Shown here in pieces: positions 36,178 to 46,221 of a stretch of 64,000 bases of DNA. Location: NCBI RefSeq assembly GCF_024400535.1, contig NZ_CP038800.1:1674001-1738000 (forward strand). Reading direction: 5' to 3'. The DNA is from Treponema denticola. GTDB taxonomy: Bacteria; Spirochaetota; Spirochaetia; Treponematales; Treponemataceae. The notes beneath the pieces were generated by a model. It ran no database searches. It saw nothing but the letters and a program-made list of their open reading frames with translations, and was not told the origin of the DNA. Every line of letters begins with the position of its first letter. Positions within the stretch are counted from its first letter, which is position 1. Made by a program: the position numbers and the translations under genes.

Positions 36178-36939
36178 TTAGTTGTTATCTCCGTTTCCGA
36201 AAATTGAAGAATGTTTGTCATCGACAAGTTCCAAAAAAAGCTGTTCAAGGGAAGCATTTTCACCCCTTTTTTCGCGTAATTCCTGTAAAGAGCCTTCAAA
36301 CATAATTTTACCGGCATTTATAATTGCAAGCCTATCGCAAAGTTTTTCTGCCACTTCCATAACATGGGTAGAAAAGAAAACGACCTTTCCGGCATCGGCT
36401 CTTTCTCTCATAATTTCTTTTAAGGAAAAGGCGGATTTAGGATCCAAACCTACCATGGGTTCATCTAAAATCCAAACAGGAGGATCGGACAAGAGACTGG
36501 CCGTAACCAAAAGCTTTTGTTTCATTCCGTGAGAAAAGCTTCCGATACTGCCGTTTAAGGCATCGTTTATCCCGAAAAGCTTAGTATAATGCTCAACCCT
36601 TTCTCTTCTAAGATCTGTCGGTACGGAATAAACATCGCCGACAAAATTTAAGTACTCGGCAGCCTTTAGCTGAGAAAAAAGCTCAGGATTATCGGTAACA
36701 TAGCCTATTCTTCTTTTAGCTTCCATTGAATTTTCAGCTATATTTACACCGTCAACGATTATAGAGCCTGAATCCGGATTAAGAACTCCGGTTATCATCT
36801 TAATTGTAGTAGTCTTTCCGGCTCCGTTAGGCCCCAAAAAACCGAAGATTTCGCCGTTTTTTACATTTACCGAAATACCGTCTACAGCCTTTGTTTTAGA
36901 AGAGCCGTAGGCCTTTGAAACATTTGAAATTTCAATCAT
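36178..36939 (-). CDS. ABC transporter ATP-binding protein
   Basis: A 253-aa ATPase of the ABC-2/drug-export type: Walker A GFLGPNGAGKTTTIKM (about residue 33-48), signature SFSHGMKQKL (in place of LSGGQ), Walker B VWILDEPMVGLD and H-loop FFSTHVMEV. First gene of a likely operon of ATPase, permease, TPR protein, aroA and apt. Confidence 0.95.
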   Translation of the reverse strand: MIEISNVSKAYGSSKTKAVDGISVNVKNGEIFGFLGPNGAGKTTTIKMITGVLNPDSGSIIVDGVNIAENSMEAKRRIGYVTDNPELFSQLKAAEYLNFVGDVYSVPTDLRRERVEHYTKLFGINDALNGSIGSFSHGMKQKLLVTASLLSDPPVWILDEPMVGLDPKSAFSLKEIMRERADAGKVVFFSTHVMEVAEKLCDRLAIINAGKIMFEGSLQELREKRGENASLEQLFLELVDDKHSSIFGNGDNN

Positions 36940-36958
36940 AAATACTCCCTTTAATAAA

Positions 36959-36995
36959 ATAAACAGTGAGGCTGAATTTCTTCAGAACTGTTTAT
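36959..36995. repeat. Intergenic hairpin element (copy 1)
   Basis: Arms ATAAACAGT (36959-36967) and ACTGTTTAT (36987-36995), with an inner CTGAA/TTCAG stem. The same arms occur at 40095-40133 and 51608-51646. It lies between the HD-domain gene and the ABC ATPase. Confidence 0.75.
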
Positions 36996-37006
36996 CATAA
37001 GCCCCT

Positions 37007-37591
37007 TTACCTTGCCTTGCGCATTTTCTTTACGCTTTCTTCGAGATAACCGCATTCAAGCAAATATTGCCTGCGTGAAACAACCAAGGCCATGAGCTCC
37101 TTGTACATTTCAAAATTAACTTCCAAAGCTATAGGAAAAATATAAAGCTCTGTTTCATTACAATAGCGCTCAATAAATTCGGGATCCGTTACAAAGCCCA
37201 AACTTATCATATTGCTTATTCTATCGGCACATTTTAAAATTTTAGCCTTTTCCGAGCCGTTTTTTATTATATTTTTTAAGTACTCGGTCTTTTCTTGCCC
37301 CTTTTTCTTTGTAACCTCCAAAACAAGTTCATAAACCTGTCCCGATTCGGAATCTATGTTTAAGATTTCGTTTACATTAAAATCTTCGATATCTTCAATA
37401 ACATCATGGATTAACGATGCCTTTAAAAGAACACTGTCGATATATCCGTAGTCTATAAGAATAGCCATAGTATCTACCTGATGCCGGAACATATTTCCTC
37501 CTGCATGGCGGGCCTTTCCGATTAAGACTGTAGCAACCTGCATGTAAGGAGCAAGATAAATTCCTTTTAATACTCCTAAATCTCTTGTCAA
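37007..37591 (-). CDS. HD-domain protein, RelA/SpoT hydrolase-like
   Basis: A 194-aa single HD domain. Residues about 30-75 contain HAGGNMFRHQVDT (metal-binding His), SLIHDVIEDIED (HD pair), and CADRISNM near residue 125 (second Asp), in the order and spacing of the ppGpp hydrolase domain of RSH proteins and of small alarmone hydrolases. No synthetase domain follows. It may break down (p)ppGpp made by the synthetase-TPR protein encoded at 57133-58365; other nucleotide substrates cannot be excluded. Confidence 0.75.
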   Translation of the reverse strand: MTRDLGVLKGIYLAPYMQVATVLIGKARHAGGNMFRHQVDTMAILIDYGYIDSVLLKASLIHDVIEDIEDFNVNEILNIDSESGQVYELVLEVTKKKGQEKTEYLKNIIKNGSEKAKILKCADRISNMISLGFVTDPEFIERYCNETELYIFPIALEVNFEMYKELMALVVSRRQYLLECGYLEESVKKMRKAR

Positions 37592-37737
37592 AACAAACTC
37601 CTTATTGCTGCAAATTTGATAATTGTCAATTGTACTAAAATAAAAGGTCTAATGTCAAGAAGGTGGAAAAATCACACTGGGAGGATTTAATTGCAACAGG
37701 TGCTAAGAATTTTTTAAGGAAATCTTAATAAGAAATT

Positions 37738-37773
37738 CCTTGCTATGCAGTAAAATCTTACCGCATAGCAAGG
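37738..37773 (-). terminator. Hairpin downstream of the lipoprotein gene
   Basis: CCTTGCTATGC and GCATAGCAAGG pair, and the stem goes on with GTAA/TTAC around an AATC loop. On the minus strand it is followed by a U-rich but broken tract, so terminator strength is uncertain. Confidence 0.6.
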
Positions 37774-37794
37774 ATGATTAAATTAAATGGAAAG

Positions 37795-38580
37795 TTAATT
37801 TTTCTTAAAATCTTTCCAGCGCAGTACCGTGCCTTTTTTAATAAATATTTCAAATCTACCGGAAGTAACAACACCTGAACCGTTTTTAGTCAGAATTTTC
37901 TTGTAGTAAACTTCCTCCACGGGCGGATTTTCTATAAAGAACTCCGATGAGCCTTTCCATGTTGTTGTAGTTACATTGCCGTTAGTGTTTTCCGTGGAGC
38001 CTGCAAATGTTTCAACTTCATACTCTATCCATTTTGTTTTTAACGAACCGGATCCTATAGCTTTACTAAACTGGTCAGCGTATGTCGGCATAGCGGAGAG
38101 ATAAGTTACCTCAGGATTACTCTCATGATCTGATCCCCTAAAAAATCCCTTTATCGTTAAATCTTCCGGGAATTGAATTTTAGAATCGTCTCTAAATCCG
38201 CTCGGTTGAATCTTACAGCGATTGCTGTATTTTTCAAGCGTAATCGAAACATAACGCAAACCACTACCCTTAAGATAATAAATCCCCTCCCAAATACCGC
38301 TGCCGGGATTTATTTCTCTTACATCGAGATAGAGGTTGCCGTTTGTAAGATAGTCAACACTATTTACCGTCTTTTTTTTAAGTTCAACTTCTTTTACGCC
38401 ACTTCCTGCAAACCATAATTCGAACGTTGATACATTGCTCGTGATGGTTAGTGTTTTTTTATCGGCTGACCATTTATATGTTCCCGTGGAATATGTCAAC
38501 ATATTTATGCAGGAAGTACAAAGCAAAACCATCCCAACAACAACCGCAGCTGCCGCTACGGTAAAACTTAATTTTTTCAT
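37795..38580 (-). CDS. Putative lipoprotein, function unknown
   Basis: The 261-aa product starts at ATG 38580 with GGGAG upstream. It has MKKLSF, a hydrophobic core, and CTSC near residue 23, a relaxed spirochaetal lipobox with Cys at +1. The mature part is rich in beta-prone strands and Thr/Ser and has no motif I recognise. The IS110 transposase ends 76 bases upstream in the same orientation, so expression may depend on the insertion element. Confidence 0.7.
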   Translation of the reverse strand: MKKLSFTVAAAAVVVGMVLLCTSCINMLTYSTGTYKWSADKKTLTITSNVSTFELWFAGSGVKEVELKKKTVNSVDYLTNGNLYLDVREINPGSGIWEGIYYLKGSGLRYVSITLEKYSNRCKIQPSGFRDDSKIQFPEDLTIKGFFRGSDHESNPEVTYLSAMPTYADQFSKAIGSGSLKTKWIEYEVETFAGSTENTNGNVTTTTWKGSSEFFIENPPVEEVYYKKILTKNGSGVVTSGRFEIFIKKGTVLRWKDFKKN

Positions 38581-38655
38581 TTTGTTTCTCCCATAAAAAG
38601 TCAACAAACAAAATCGACTTTCTTAAAAAAAATTAAAATAGATGGCAGATAAAAA

Positions 38656-39744
38656 TTAAACTGCAAGATTCATACGGTTGTATGTTCCTTTCATCTTTTC
38701 ACAGTCAAAATCTTCTTTATTGCTGAGCATTGCCCATACAATCTCTGCCAACTTCCTCGCAGCGGCTATGATTGACTTTCCGCTGCCCTTATGTGTTTTC
38801 ATATATTCATAACGCTGCATTAAACGCCAACAGGCAGTATCTTTGCAACGTCTTATACCCATTACCAATTGTACAAAGCTCACTCTTAATTCCTGCGGGC
38901 CTCGCTTCGTAATTTTTCCATGCCTAATACTTTCATTAGAATCAGACACCCATGGAACAAGTCCGCAAAAGGCTGCATATTTTTTTGCACTTGCAAACCT
39001 TCCCATATCCTCAGTATAGGCTCTTATGGTCCATGCCGTTATCTTTCCACAACCTCGTATACTCAAAAGACGATTTACCATTTGATCATCCTTTGTCAAT
39101 TCTGTAAGTTGTTTTTCTATTATCTTGACACTTTCTTCCATTTGCCTTATAATTTCAAACATCAGTTGTACTGATTGTGCCTCGAGCACGTTGTCGTTAT
39201 TCGACTCAAGGACGTCCAGAACTCTCTGGCGTCCTTTTTTACTTTGCAGGCTCCGGCTTTCATCTTTTAGCCCCATGCTTACCAAAAGAGCATGCACTTC
39301 ATTCTTTTGTCCCACTATCGAGCGAACCAGCCTTTCCCTCGACTTTAAAAGCCGCCTCATATTTTCAGTCTCTTTACTGCAAAGATAGCTTTCAGGCAGC
39401 ATGTCTTTTGATAGAAACTCTGAAATTGTACAAGCATCATGCTTATCCGTTTTTTTAGCAGATTCGGTTATAACCTTGAACTTCAAAGTATTTATGACTG
39501 TAACTTCTGCTCCTGCCTTTTCTACCTCGTGTTTGAAAAAACGGGTGTTCCCTGTTGATTCAACTCCAATTTTTACAACAGCTCCGATTTCTTTGTAAGC
39601 TTTTATTCTTGTCATAAAGTCGGCATAACCTTTGTCATCAGTTTTATATTGTCTTATCTGATTTAGGGTTTCAGACCTTTCTTCCGTTCTTACATGAACT
39701 GTAAACTGTGTTTTGTGCAAATCCACACCAATAAAAAATGTCAT
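38656..39744 (-). CDS. IS110-family transposase (DEDD recombinase)
   Basis: The 362-aa protein has the RuvC-like N-terminal domain of IS110: FFIGVDLHKTQFTVH (first Asp), VVKIGVESTGNTR (Glu) and SAKKTDKHDACTISEF (two Asp), then a coiled-coil stretch (about residues 125-200) and the C-terminal domain with LLSIRGCGKITAWTIRAY and GLVPWVSDSNESIRHGKITKRG, where the nucleophilic Ser is expected. It is full length. A GGGAGG site precedes the ATG. These recombinases are guided by a non-coding RNA from the element's own end. Confidence 0.95.
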   Translation of the reverse strand: MTFFIGVDLHKTQFTVHVRTEERSETLNQIRQYKTDDKGYADFMTRIKAYKEIGAVVKIGVESTGNTRFFKHEVEKAGAEVTVINTLKFKVITESAKKTDKHDACTISEFLSKDMLPESYLCSKETENMRRLLKSRERLVRSIVGQKNEVHALLVSMGLKDESRSLQSKKGRQRVLDVLESNNDNVLEAQSVQLMFEIIRQMEESVKIIEKQLTELTKDDQMVNRLLSIRGCGKITAWTIRAYTEDMGRFASAKKYAAFCGLVPWVSDSNESIRHGKITKRGPQELRVSFVQLVMGIRRCKDTACWRLMQRYEYMKTHKGSGKSIIAAARKLAEIVWAMLSNKEDFDCEKMKGTYNRMNLAV

Positions 39745-39935
39745 TTCGACCTCCCTCCCTTTGTGTTTCAGCGGAAAGTCTTTTCGGTAATATATTCCAA
39801 TCTCCCATTCAGTCTTTAACGACTACTGTATGATGCGGCAAAAGCTCTTCATTCTCCCATTCGGAGGTCATTGCCTCCACTAAACATGACGAACTATTGC
39901 CTGGTTTCCACTGAACTTCTTTTTAGTTCAGTTTA
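39745..39935 (-). ncRNA. Candidate bridge (seek) RNA of the IS110 element
   Basis: In IS110-group elements the guide RNA is encoded in the non-coding left end, upstream of the transposase. This stretch has no reading frame and is structured: stem CTGAACT/AGTTCAG (39911-39931), stem GGAGG/CCTCC (39863-39878), and TCTCCCATTC repeated at 39801-39810 and 39853-39862. The position and structure fit a bridge RNA, but no loops were matched to a target or donor site. Confidence 0.45.
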
Positions 39936-40197
39936 TCACATTACCGTTTGTTTGTTTACTATTTTATCATACCTCCCATAAAAACTTTTTGAAAAAATTA
40001 TCAAATTTTTGAAAAAAGGTTTTTCAGTGCTTTTGCAACAAAGTGAAAAAGCACATAATATAATGCGACGTTTGCCTGAAAGGCAAACTCGGCAGATAAA
40101 CAGAGAGGCACCATTTGTACCGAACTGTTTATCACACCTCCTTATATTAATAATTATATTTCACTTATCCGGTTTTATCAAGTTTTTTTAAAAAAAG
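39936..40197. other. Non-coding spacer with hairpins between the IS110 element and the activase gene
   Basis: No convincing gene. It holds an 8-base stem (GTTTGCCT/AGGCAAAC, 40070-40088) and directly after it the hairpin element with GATAAACAG arms. The rest is A/T-rich, with a GTGCTTTT/AAAAGCAC-like pairing at 40027-40054. Confidence 0.6.
40095..40133. repeat. Intergenic hairpin element (copy 2)
   Basis: Arms GATAAACAG (40095-40103) and CTGTTTATC (40125-40133) around a partly paired inner part. Matches the copies at 36959 and 51608 in arms but not in the centre. Confidence 0.75.
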
Positions 40198-43100
40198 TTA
40201 AAACTTTTTTGTCTCATCGGGGTGTAGACCGGGTTTTGCATTCGCTAGGAGAAGTTTTAAACGGTTTAGCTGGTTTACTTCGCTGGCGCCGGGGTCAAAG
40301 TCGATAGCCGAAATATTTGCCTCCGGATAACGGCGCCGTAATTCCTTTATCATTCCTTTTCCTGTTACATGATTTGGAAGACAGGCAAAGGGCTGAACAC
40401 AGGCGATGTTTGACACACCCGAATGAATGAGCTCTATCATTTCGGCAGTTAAAAACCAGCCCTCTCCGGTAACATTTCCAAGCTGTAAAATTCCGTCAAC
40501 CGAATCGGCTAATCTGTATATGCTCTCAGGAGAAGTAAAACGCCTGCTCTTGTTTAAGGCTTTTTTTATAGGTTTTCTATATCTTTCCATTACCCAAATA
40601 GTTGCCTTAGAAATAAACCTCTTTTTTAAGGAATTATCAAGATATGTGTTTTTATATATCCCTGTAGCTGAAGAATAAAGGAAAAAATCTAAAAGATCGG
40701 GAACAACACATTCAGCCCCTTCCCTTTCAATGGTACTGAAAATATCGTTATTTGCGGCAGGGTGGAATTTAACCAATATTTCCCCTACTACACCGACCCT
40801 AGGTTTTCTGATATTTTTTAAGGGTAGATTATCGAACTCATGTACAATGCCGTTTATGATTTCCCTATATTTTCCGGCCGACATTTTTTTTAGAGCATCC
40901 TTGATAAGAACGGCGTATTTTTTATATATTTCGTTTGCAGAACCGGGAACTTTTTCGTAGGGACGCGTACGGTAAAGCACCCTCATTAAAAGGTCGCCGA
41001 GGCACATAGCTTGAGCGACCCTGTGCAAAACAGGAAGCTTTAATTTAAAGCCGGGGTTTTTTTCGATGGACTGGGCACTGATACCTATTACCGGAACAAA
41101 GCCCAAGCCTGCATCTATGAGGGCACGCCTTATAAAGCCTATATAGTTTGTTGCACGGCAGCCGCCTCCGGTCTGGGTTATGGCTAAGGCCGTAGTGCGT
41201 AAATCATAGCGGCCGGACTTTAGAGCTGCTATCATCTGGCCTGCAACTATGATTGCAGGATAGCAGGCATCATTATTTATATATTTTAAGCCGTATTCGA
41301 CGGCGTTTTGATTGATCTCGGTAAGAATTTCAAGGTTATAGCCGGAATGAGATATAGCTGCCCCTATAAGGTCAAAATGAATGGGAGACATTTGAGGTGC
41401 TAAGATCGTATACCGCTTTTCCATCTCTTTTGGAAAAACTATCCTGTCATAGGCTGCCGATTTTTTGCTTAAAATGAGCTTACTTCTTTTCCTTTCCTTA
41501 ACGGCAGCTAAAAGGCTTCTTACCCTTATCCTTACAGCCCCCAGATTCGAGCCCTCATCTATTTTTATAAGGGTGTACATTTTTCCCTTGGATTCTATTA
41601 TTTCCTGTACTTGATCGGCTGTTACCGCATCCAAGCCGCATCCGAAACTGGTAAGCTGTATAAATTCCAAGTCATCTTGAGTTGAGGTAAAATTTCCCGC
41701 TCTGTATAAGCGGTTGTGATAGCTCCATTGATCTACAACACGCAAGGGGCGTTCTATTTTTCCTAAATGAGCTACGGAATCCTCGGTTAAAACAGCAAGG
41801 CCTAGGCCGTTGAGCATCTCAGGGATGCCGTGGTTAATTTCAGGGTCAATATGATAGGGGCGGCCTGCAAGCACAATACCCTTTAGATTTTTTTCCTTGA
41901 TTAAGCGTAAGGCTTCTTCGCCTTTTTCTTCCGTTTCTTTTTTAAAATTATTTTCTTCTTCCCAAGCGGAATTAACGGCATCCCTTATCTCTTCAAAACT
42001 TATCGAAAGCTTTGAACCCAATTCTTGATAAAGCCGGTCAATTAAACGGTATTTATCGTAATAGGGTAAAAAGGGATTTAGATAAATTATATTCGCGTCC
42101 TGCCTGAGAACATCAATATTGTTTTTTAAGACCTCGGGATAACTTGTAACGATGGGACAGTTATAATGATTTCCGGCTCCCTCATCCTCTTTTTTTTCGT
42201 ATGGAATACAGGGGTAGAAAATATTTTTTACTCCTAACTTTAATAGGGCTTCGATATGGCCGTGAGCAATCTTTGCAGGATAGCACACCGATTCGGAAGG
42301 GATTGACTCAAGCCCCATCTCATAAGTTCCCCGTGTGGAGCGCGGAGAAATTCTAACCGAAAAACCAAGATCCGTAAAAAATGTAAACCAGAACGGATAG
42401 TTTTCATACATATTTAAAACCCTTGGAATTCCTATTTCTCCTCTGGGTGCATCATTTTTAGGAATTGGCTTATATTTAAAAAGCCTCTTATATTTCCAGT
42501 CAAATAAATTCGGAATATCTTTTTTATTTACATTTTCTTTATCTTTAATGGAAGCAGGGGATGAACATTCTTCAACTCCGCTGTTTTTATCAAGCTCAGC
42601 CCCCCTTTCACACCTGTTTCCCGTGATAAAACGGCGTTTTACTCCGGATATGTCGAAGGTATTTACCGTCAAGAGGCAGTTATTGGGGCATTTAGGACAG
42701 CGTAATAAGTCAAGCTTTACCTTAAAATTTTCCAAGCCTTCCATATCTGCAATGTTCGATCTTATTGTTTCTTCGGAAAGATTTTCTTCTTGAAGGTCAT
42801 GCCATTGGTCTTTTGCAATGAGGGCAGCTCCGTAAGCCCCCATAAGCCCTGCAACATCGGGGCGGACAGCCTCTCTACCTGAAACAAGCTCAAAGGCACG
42901 CAAAACCGCATCATTATTAAATGTTCCACCCTGCACTATTACCTTGCTTCCTACCTCGGAGGCATCGCGCAATTTAATAACCTTAAAAAGGGCATTTTTT
43001 ATAACGGAATATGAAAGGCCTGAAGAAATATCTCCTACGGAGGCTCCTTCTTTTTGAGCCTGCTTAACGCGGCTATTCATAAAGACCGTACACCTTGTAC

Positions 43101-44706
43101 CGAGGTCTACAGGTTTTTCGGCAAGAAGGGCTTTGGTTGCAAATTCGTTTATGCTCATTCCGAGGGAGCGGGCAAAATTGTCCAAAAAGCTTCCGCAGCC
43201 TGAGGAGCAGGCCTCATTTAGCTGAATAGAGCTTATCGCTCCGTTTTTCATGCGGAGGCATTTCATATCCTGTCCGCCTATATCCAAAAGAAAATCCACT
43301 CCGGGTAAAAAGAATTCGGCGGCACGGTAGTGTGCTATTGTTTCAACCTCTCCTGAATCTACACCCAAAGCTGCCTGAAAAAGGCTTTCCCCATATCCGG
43401 TAGAAACCGATCGGGCTATAAATGCCTTTGGAGGGAGCATCTTGTACAGATCTTTTAAAACCCTTACTGCAAGCTCGACGGGATTTCCTGCATTTACATC
43501 ATAAAAACGCCAGAGGATTTTTCCGTCCCCATCGATTAAAACGGCCTTGGTTGTAGTTGAGCCTGCATCAAGCCCTAAAAATAAGGGGCCTGAAGCACCG
43601 AAAATATCGGCTGAGGGAGCCGTCTCCTTTGCGTGCCTTATTCTAAAACTTTCAAGTTCTTCTTCGTTTTTAAAAAGAGGAGGAAGACGCTGAACCTCAG
43701 GCATCTCAGAAGATGCTATCTTATAAATATCTTTTTTAAATTGAGAAAGCTTTATAAAATGAGGTTTAGCCGCAGGCTCTTCTTCAAAAATAAGAGGCGC
43801 TTTGTTTTCTTCTTTTTTTAAGGATGTTTTAAATTGAGCCTTTTTTAGATCCAATGGAACTGCCGGCTTAAAGGGAGAGCTTGATACTGTAGACATATTA
43901 AGGCCTCCTGCAGCACTTAGGGCAGCCCCCATGGCTACAAAAAGCTCGGAATTTTCAGGCGTGATAATTTCGTCATCTTTAAGCTTTAAGGTTTCGATAA
44001 ACCTGTGCCTTAGCTGATCTAAAAAGTGTAAGGGGCCTCCTAAAAAGGCTACCTTTCCGCGGATGGGCTTACCGCAGGCAAGGCCCGAAATAGTTTGGCT
44101 TACAACAGCTTGAAAGATACTTGCTGCTATGTCCTCTCTTTTTGCGCCCTCGTTTATAAGGGGCTGAACATCGGTTTTAGCAAAGACCCCGCAGCGGGCG
44201 GCTATCGGATAAATGGTTTGAGCATTTTTTGCAAGCTCATTTAAACCAAGAGCATCGGTTTCCAAGAGGGCTGCCATCTGGTCTATAAAGGAGCCCGTAC
44301 CGCCTGCACAGGTGCCGTTCATTCTTTGTTCGATATTCGCGTGCTCAAAATAAGTAATCTTCGCATCCTCACCGCCGAGCTCTATAATAACATCGGTTTG
44401 AGGAATTATCTTACGGACAGCCGCGGTAGATGCTACTACTTCTTGGATAAAGGGAATGTTAAGCCAGTGCGATACGGCAAGGCCTCCCGATCCGGTTACA
44501 ATGAGAGAGAGATCTACATCTTCGCCGTATTTTTTTTCGACAGCTTCAACAGCAAGTTCGCACACTGATATAATAGTCGTTCTTATATCGGCCCTGTGCC
44601 TTTGATATTTACTGAAAAGTATTGTTCCGTTATCCTCTAAGACAACAACTTTTACGGTTGTAGAACCGACATCTATTCCTAAGCGCAGCACAGTCTCTCT
44701 ATTCAT
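40198..44706 (-). CDS. Acyl-CoA dehydratase activase-related giant protein (BadF/BadG/HgdC family, fused)
   Basis: A 1502-aa protein joining modules of the 2-hydroxyacyl-CoA dehydratase and benzoyl-CoA reductase systems. Residues about 5-270 form one ASKHA ATPase ([29 protein letters not shown]) and about 375-650 a second ([36 protein letters not shown], with a Cys that can help hold a shared 4Fe-4S cluster). CPKCPNNC follows near 680. From about 770 comes a DUF2229/HgdB-like region with [41 protein letters not shown] and [15 protein letters not shown]. The family couples ATP use to low-potential electron transfer; the substrate here is unknown. Last gene after gpmA and the MlrC-like gene. 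Confidence 0.88.
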   Translation of the reverse strand: MNRETVLRLGIDVGSTTVKVVVLEDNGTILFSKYQRHRADIRTTIISVCELAVEAVEKKYGEDVDLSLIVTGSGGLAVSHWLNIPFIQEVVASTAAVRKIIPQTDVIIELGGEDAKITYFEHANIEQRMNGTCAGGTGSFIDQMAALLETDALGLNELAKNAQTIYPIAARCGVFAKTDVQPLINEGAKREDIAASIFQAVVSQTISGLACGKPIRGKVAFLGGPLHFLDQLRHRFIETLKLKDDEIITPENSELFVAMGAALSAAGGLNMSTVSSSPFKPAVPLDLKKAQFKTSLKKEENKAPLIFEEEPAAKPHFIKLSQFKKDIYKIASSEMPEVQRLPPLFKNEEELESFRIRHAKETAPSADIFGASGPLFLGLDAGSTTTKAVLIDGDGKILWRFYDVNAGNPVELAVRVLKDLYKMLPPKAFIARSVSTGYGESLFQAALGVDSGEVETIAHYRAAEFFLPGVDFLLDIGGQDMKCLRMKNGAISSIQLNEACSSGCGSFLDNFARSLGMSINEFATKALLAEKPVDLGTRCTVFMNSRVKQAQKEGASVGDISSGLSYSVIKNALFKVIKLRDASEVGSKVIVQGGTFNNDAVLRAFELVSGREAVRPDVAGLMGAYGAALIAKDQWHDLQEENLSEETIRSNIADMEGLENFKVKLDLLRCPKCPNNCLLTVNTFDISGVKRRFITGNRCERGAELDKNSGVEECSSPASIKDKENVNKKDIPNLFDWKYKRLFKYKPIPKNDAPRGEIGIPRVLNMYENYPFWFTFFTDLGFSVRISPRSTRGTYEMGLESIPSESVCYPAKIAHGHIEALLKLGVKNIFYPCIPYEKKEDEGAGNHYNCPIVTSYPEVLKNNIDVLRQDANIIYLNPFLPYYDKYRLIDRLYQELGSKLSISFEEIRDAVNSAWEEENNFKKETEEKGEEALRLIKEKNLKGIVLAGRPYHIDPEINHGIPEMLNGLGLAVLTEDSVAHLGKIERPLRVVDQWSYHNRLYRAGNFTSTQDDLEFIQLTSFGCGLDAVTADQVQEIIESKGKMYTLIKIDEGSNLGAVRIRVRSLLAAVKERKRSKLILSKKSAAYDRIVFPKEMEKRYTILAPQMSPIHFDLIGAAISHSGYNLEILTEINQNAVEYGLKYINNDACYPAIIVAGQMIAALKSGRYDLRTTALAITQTGGGCRATNYIGFIRRALIDAGLGFVPVIGISAQSIEKNPGFKLKLPVLHRVAQAMCLGDLLMRVLYRTRPYEKVPGSANEIYKKYAVLIKDALKKMSAGKYREIINGIVHEFDNLPLKNIRKPRVGVVGEILVKFHPAANNDIFSTIEREGAECVVPDLLDFFLYSSATGIYKNTYLDNSLKKRFISKATIWVMERYRKPIKKALNKSRRFTSPESIYRLADSVDGILQLGNVTGEGWFLTAEMIELIHSGVSNIACVQPFACLPNHVTGKGMIKELRRRYPEANISAIDFDPGASEVNQLNRLKLLLANAKPGLHPDETKKF

Positions 44707-44725
44707 AACACCAACCTATTTTAAA

Positions 44726-46207
44726 TTATAGTTTTATATCCATGTCCTTATCCAATGGATATATTGGGCGTGGAGTTTGAGGATAGTCTAAAGTTTCCAA
44801 GACCTCATTTGAACAGCCCTTAGATTCCGCCAATATTGCCCTCTTTGCTATACTCTGAAAACAGGGCTCCAAATAGCCCAGCTTTACGATAACTATACAA
44901 TAATCCTCTGCTTTTACATCTAGGGCAGGCAAAAGCTCTTCGTCTCCAAAACCTATGTGATTTGAGGTTAAAACTATTCTTATATCTCCCATTTCAACAA
45001 GGGCTAAACGGGAATTATAAACGCCGTAGTTTTCTACAAGTTTTAAGACCCTTACGGAGCAAGGAATCTTTTTTCCGTTAATTTTATCCCATGTTCCGCC
45101 TATAGTTATTTCCAGGGAAGCTCCCTCCCCAGCCTCAAAGCATTTTTCAACGGCAGCCTTATCGAAAAATCCCGAATAGAGCACCTTTGTGGGAAGAGCT
45201 TTTAAAGCTTCTTTTTGTTTTAAAAGAGCTTCGAAGCACTCTGTAGAATCTCCGGTAGAACCGGCTGTAGGATTATCCCCCGAATCCGAGACAAAAACAG
45301 GACCTTCTTTATTTTGCATTACCGATTCTATAGCGGTTTTTATTGAAGTAAAGGAATCATAATGCTCTACCTTAAATTTAAAATTATGACGTTCGGCCCA
45401 AAATTCCTTAGCTATTTTTAAGGCAGTCCTATCTGCAAGGCCTTGATCGTTTAAGGCCGTCGTTACTATGGTTACGCCGTTATCCTTGCTGTCTGCCCAA
45501 GGGAAGCCCAAAAGAACTGAGGCAGCAAGTAAGTCTTTTTCTTTTTCTGCCTCAACGCATGAAGCTATTAAGCTTTTCATAGGCTCTGCAGCAGTTTCAC
45601 TTTTTTCGCCTGCTACCAACATTGGGATTTTTACCCTTCCTATACAAAGCTTATTTGAAGAGTCCAAAGCCTTTTTTAAAAGCTCAGCTGCATGAACTCC
45701 AGTTTCATAGCAGTCAATATGGGGTGCTGTTTTATAGCCTACAATGCCGTTACAATACCTAATCATATCATCGGTTACCGTAGCATGCATGTCGAGGGCT
45801 GTCGTTAAAGGAATACGGGGAAGTTTTTCACGGATAGCCTTTAAAAGATCTCCTTCTGCAGGCCCTATGTTTTGAACCTTTAATGAACCGTGAAGACCTA
45901 GACAGATGCCGTCAATCGGAGCATCCAAAAGAGCCTTATCTATATAAGCTAAAAAATCTTTTTTAAGTTCGGTGTATAGATTATAATCAACCAAGCCGTT
46001 CGGCACAGCTCTTGCAACTACGGCAGGTACTACCTCCCAGCCCCATTTTTGAATGGTTTCAATAATTCCCGTAGAAGAATAATAGGGCTTTAAGCCCTTT
46101 GTTAAAACCTCTTCTCCTCTAAAAATAACAAAGTCTTCAATCCCCGTAATAATGGGGTTAAAGCTGTTCGACTCGTGATTTATGCATCCTACTAAAATTC
46201 GCTTCAT
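44726..46207 (-). CDS. M81-family (MlrC-like) metallopeptidase
   Basis: Begins ILVGCINHESNSFNP, the DUF1485/MlrC signature in which the His-Glu pair helps bind zinc. Asp in TALDMHATVTDDM and His in KTAPHIDCYETG are the further ligands expected. It is 493 aa and has no signal peptide. MlrC of microcystin-degrading bacteria cleaves a linear peptide, but most members have no known substrate, and treponemes do not meet microcystin, so the real role is open. 19 bases before the activase gene and 14 after gpmA. Confidence 0.85.
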   Translation of the reverse strand: MKRILVGCINHESNSFNPIITGIEDFVIFRGEEVLTKGLKPYYSSTGIIETIQKWGWEVVPAVVARAVPNGLVDYNLYTELKKDFLAYIDKALLDAPIDGICLGLHGSLKVQNIGPAEGDLLKAIREKLPRIPLTTALDMHATVTDDMIRYCNGIVGYKTAPHIDCYETGVHAAELLKKALDSSNKLCIGRVKIPMLVAGEKSETAAEPMKSLIASCVEAEKEKDLLAASVLLGFPWADSKDNGVTIVTTALNDQGLADRTALKIAKEFWAERHNFKFKVEHYDSFTSIKTAIESVMQNKEGPVFVSDSGDNPTAGSTGDSTECFEALLKQKEALKALPTKVLYSGFFDKAAVEKCFEAGEGASLEITIGGTWDKINGKKIPCSVRVLKLVENYGVYNSRLALVEMGDIRIVLTSNHIGFGDEELLPALDVKAEDYCIVIVKLGYLEPCFQSIAKRAILAESKGCSNEVLETLDYPQTPRPIYPLDKDMDIKL

Positions 46208-46221
46208 TTTATACTCTTACC

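Larger units (their letters stand above)
38650..39940 (-). mobile_element. IS110-family insertion element, approximate limits
   Basis: Holds the transposase and about 190 bases of non-coding DNA upstream of it. IS110 elements have no or very short terminal repeats, so ends cannot be fixed by eye; the limits here are approximate. A 10-base match (GGCAGATAAA) at 38644-38653 and 40091-40100 is a possible but weak boundary signal. Confidence 0.6.

Noticed and set aside
38644-40100. GGCAGATAAA at both sides of the IS110 element as its boundary
   Set aside because: A 10-base match within about 500 bases on each side has a fair chance of being random in A/T-rich DNA; kept only as a hint.
43633-43821. 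Lys/Phe-rich plus-strand frame inside the activase gene
   Set aside because: Low complexity and antisense to a conserved gene.
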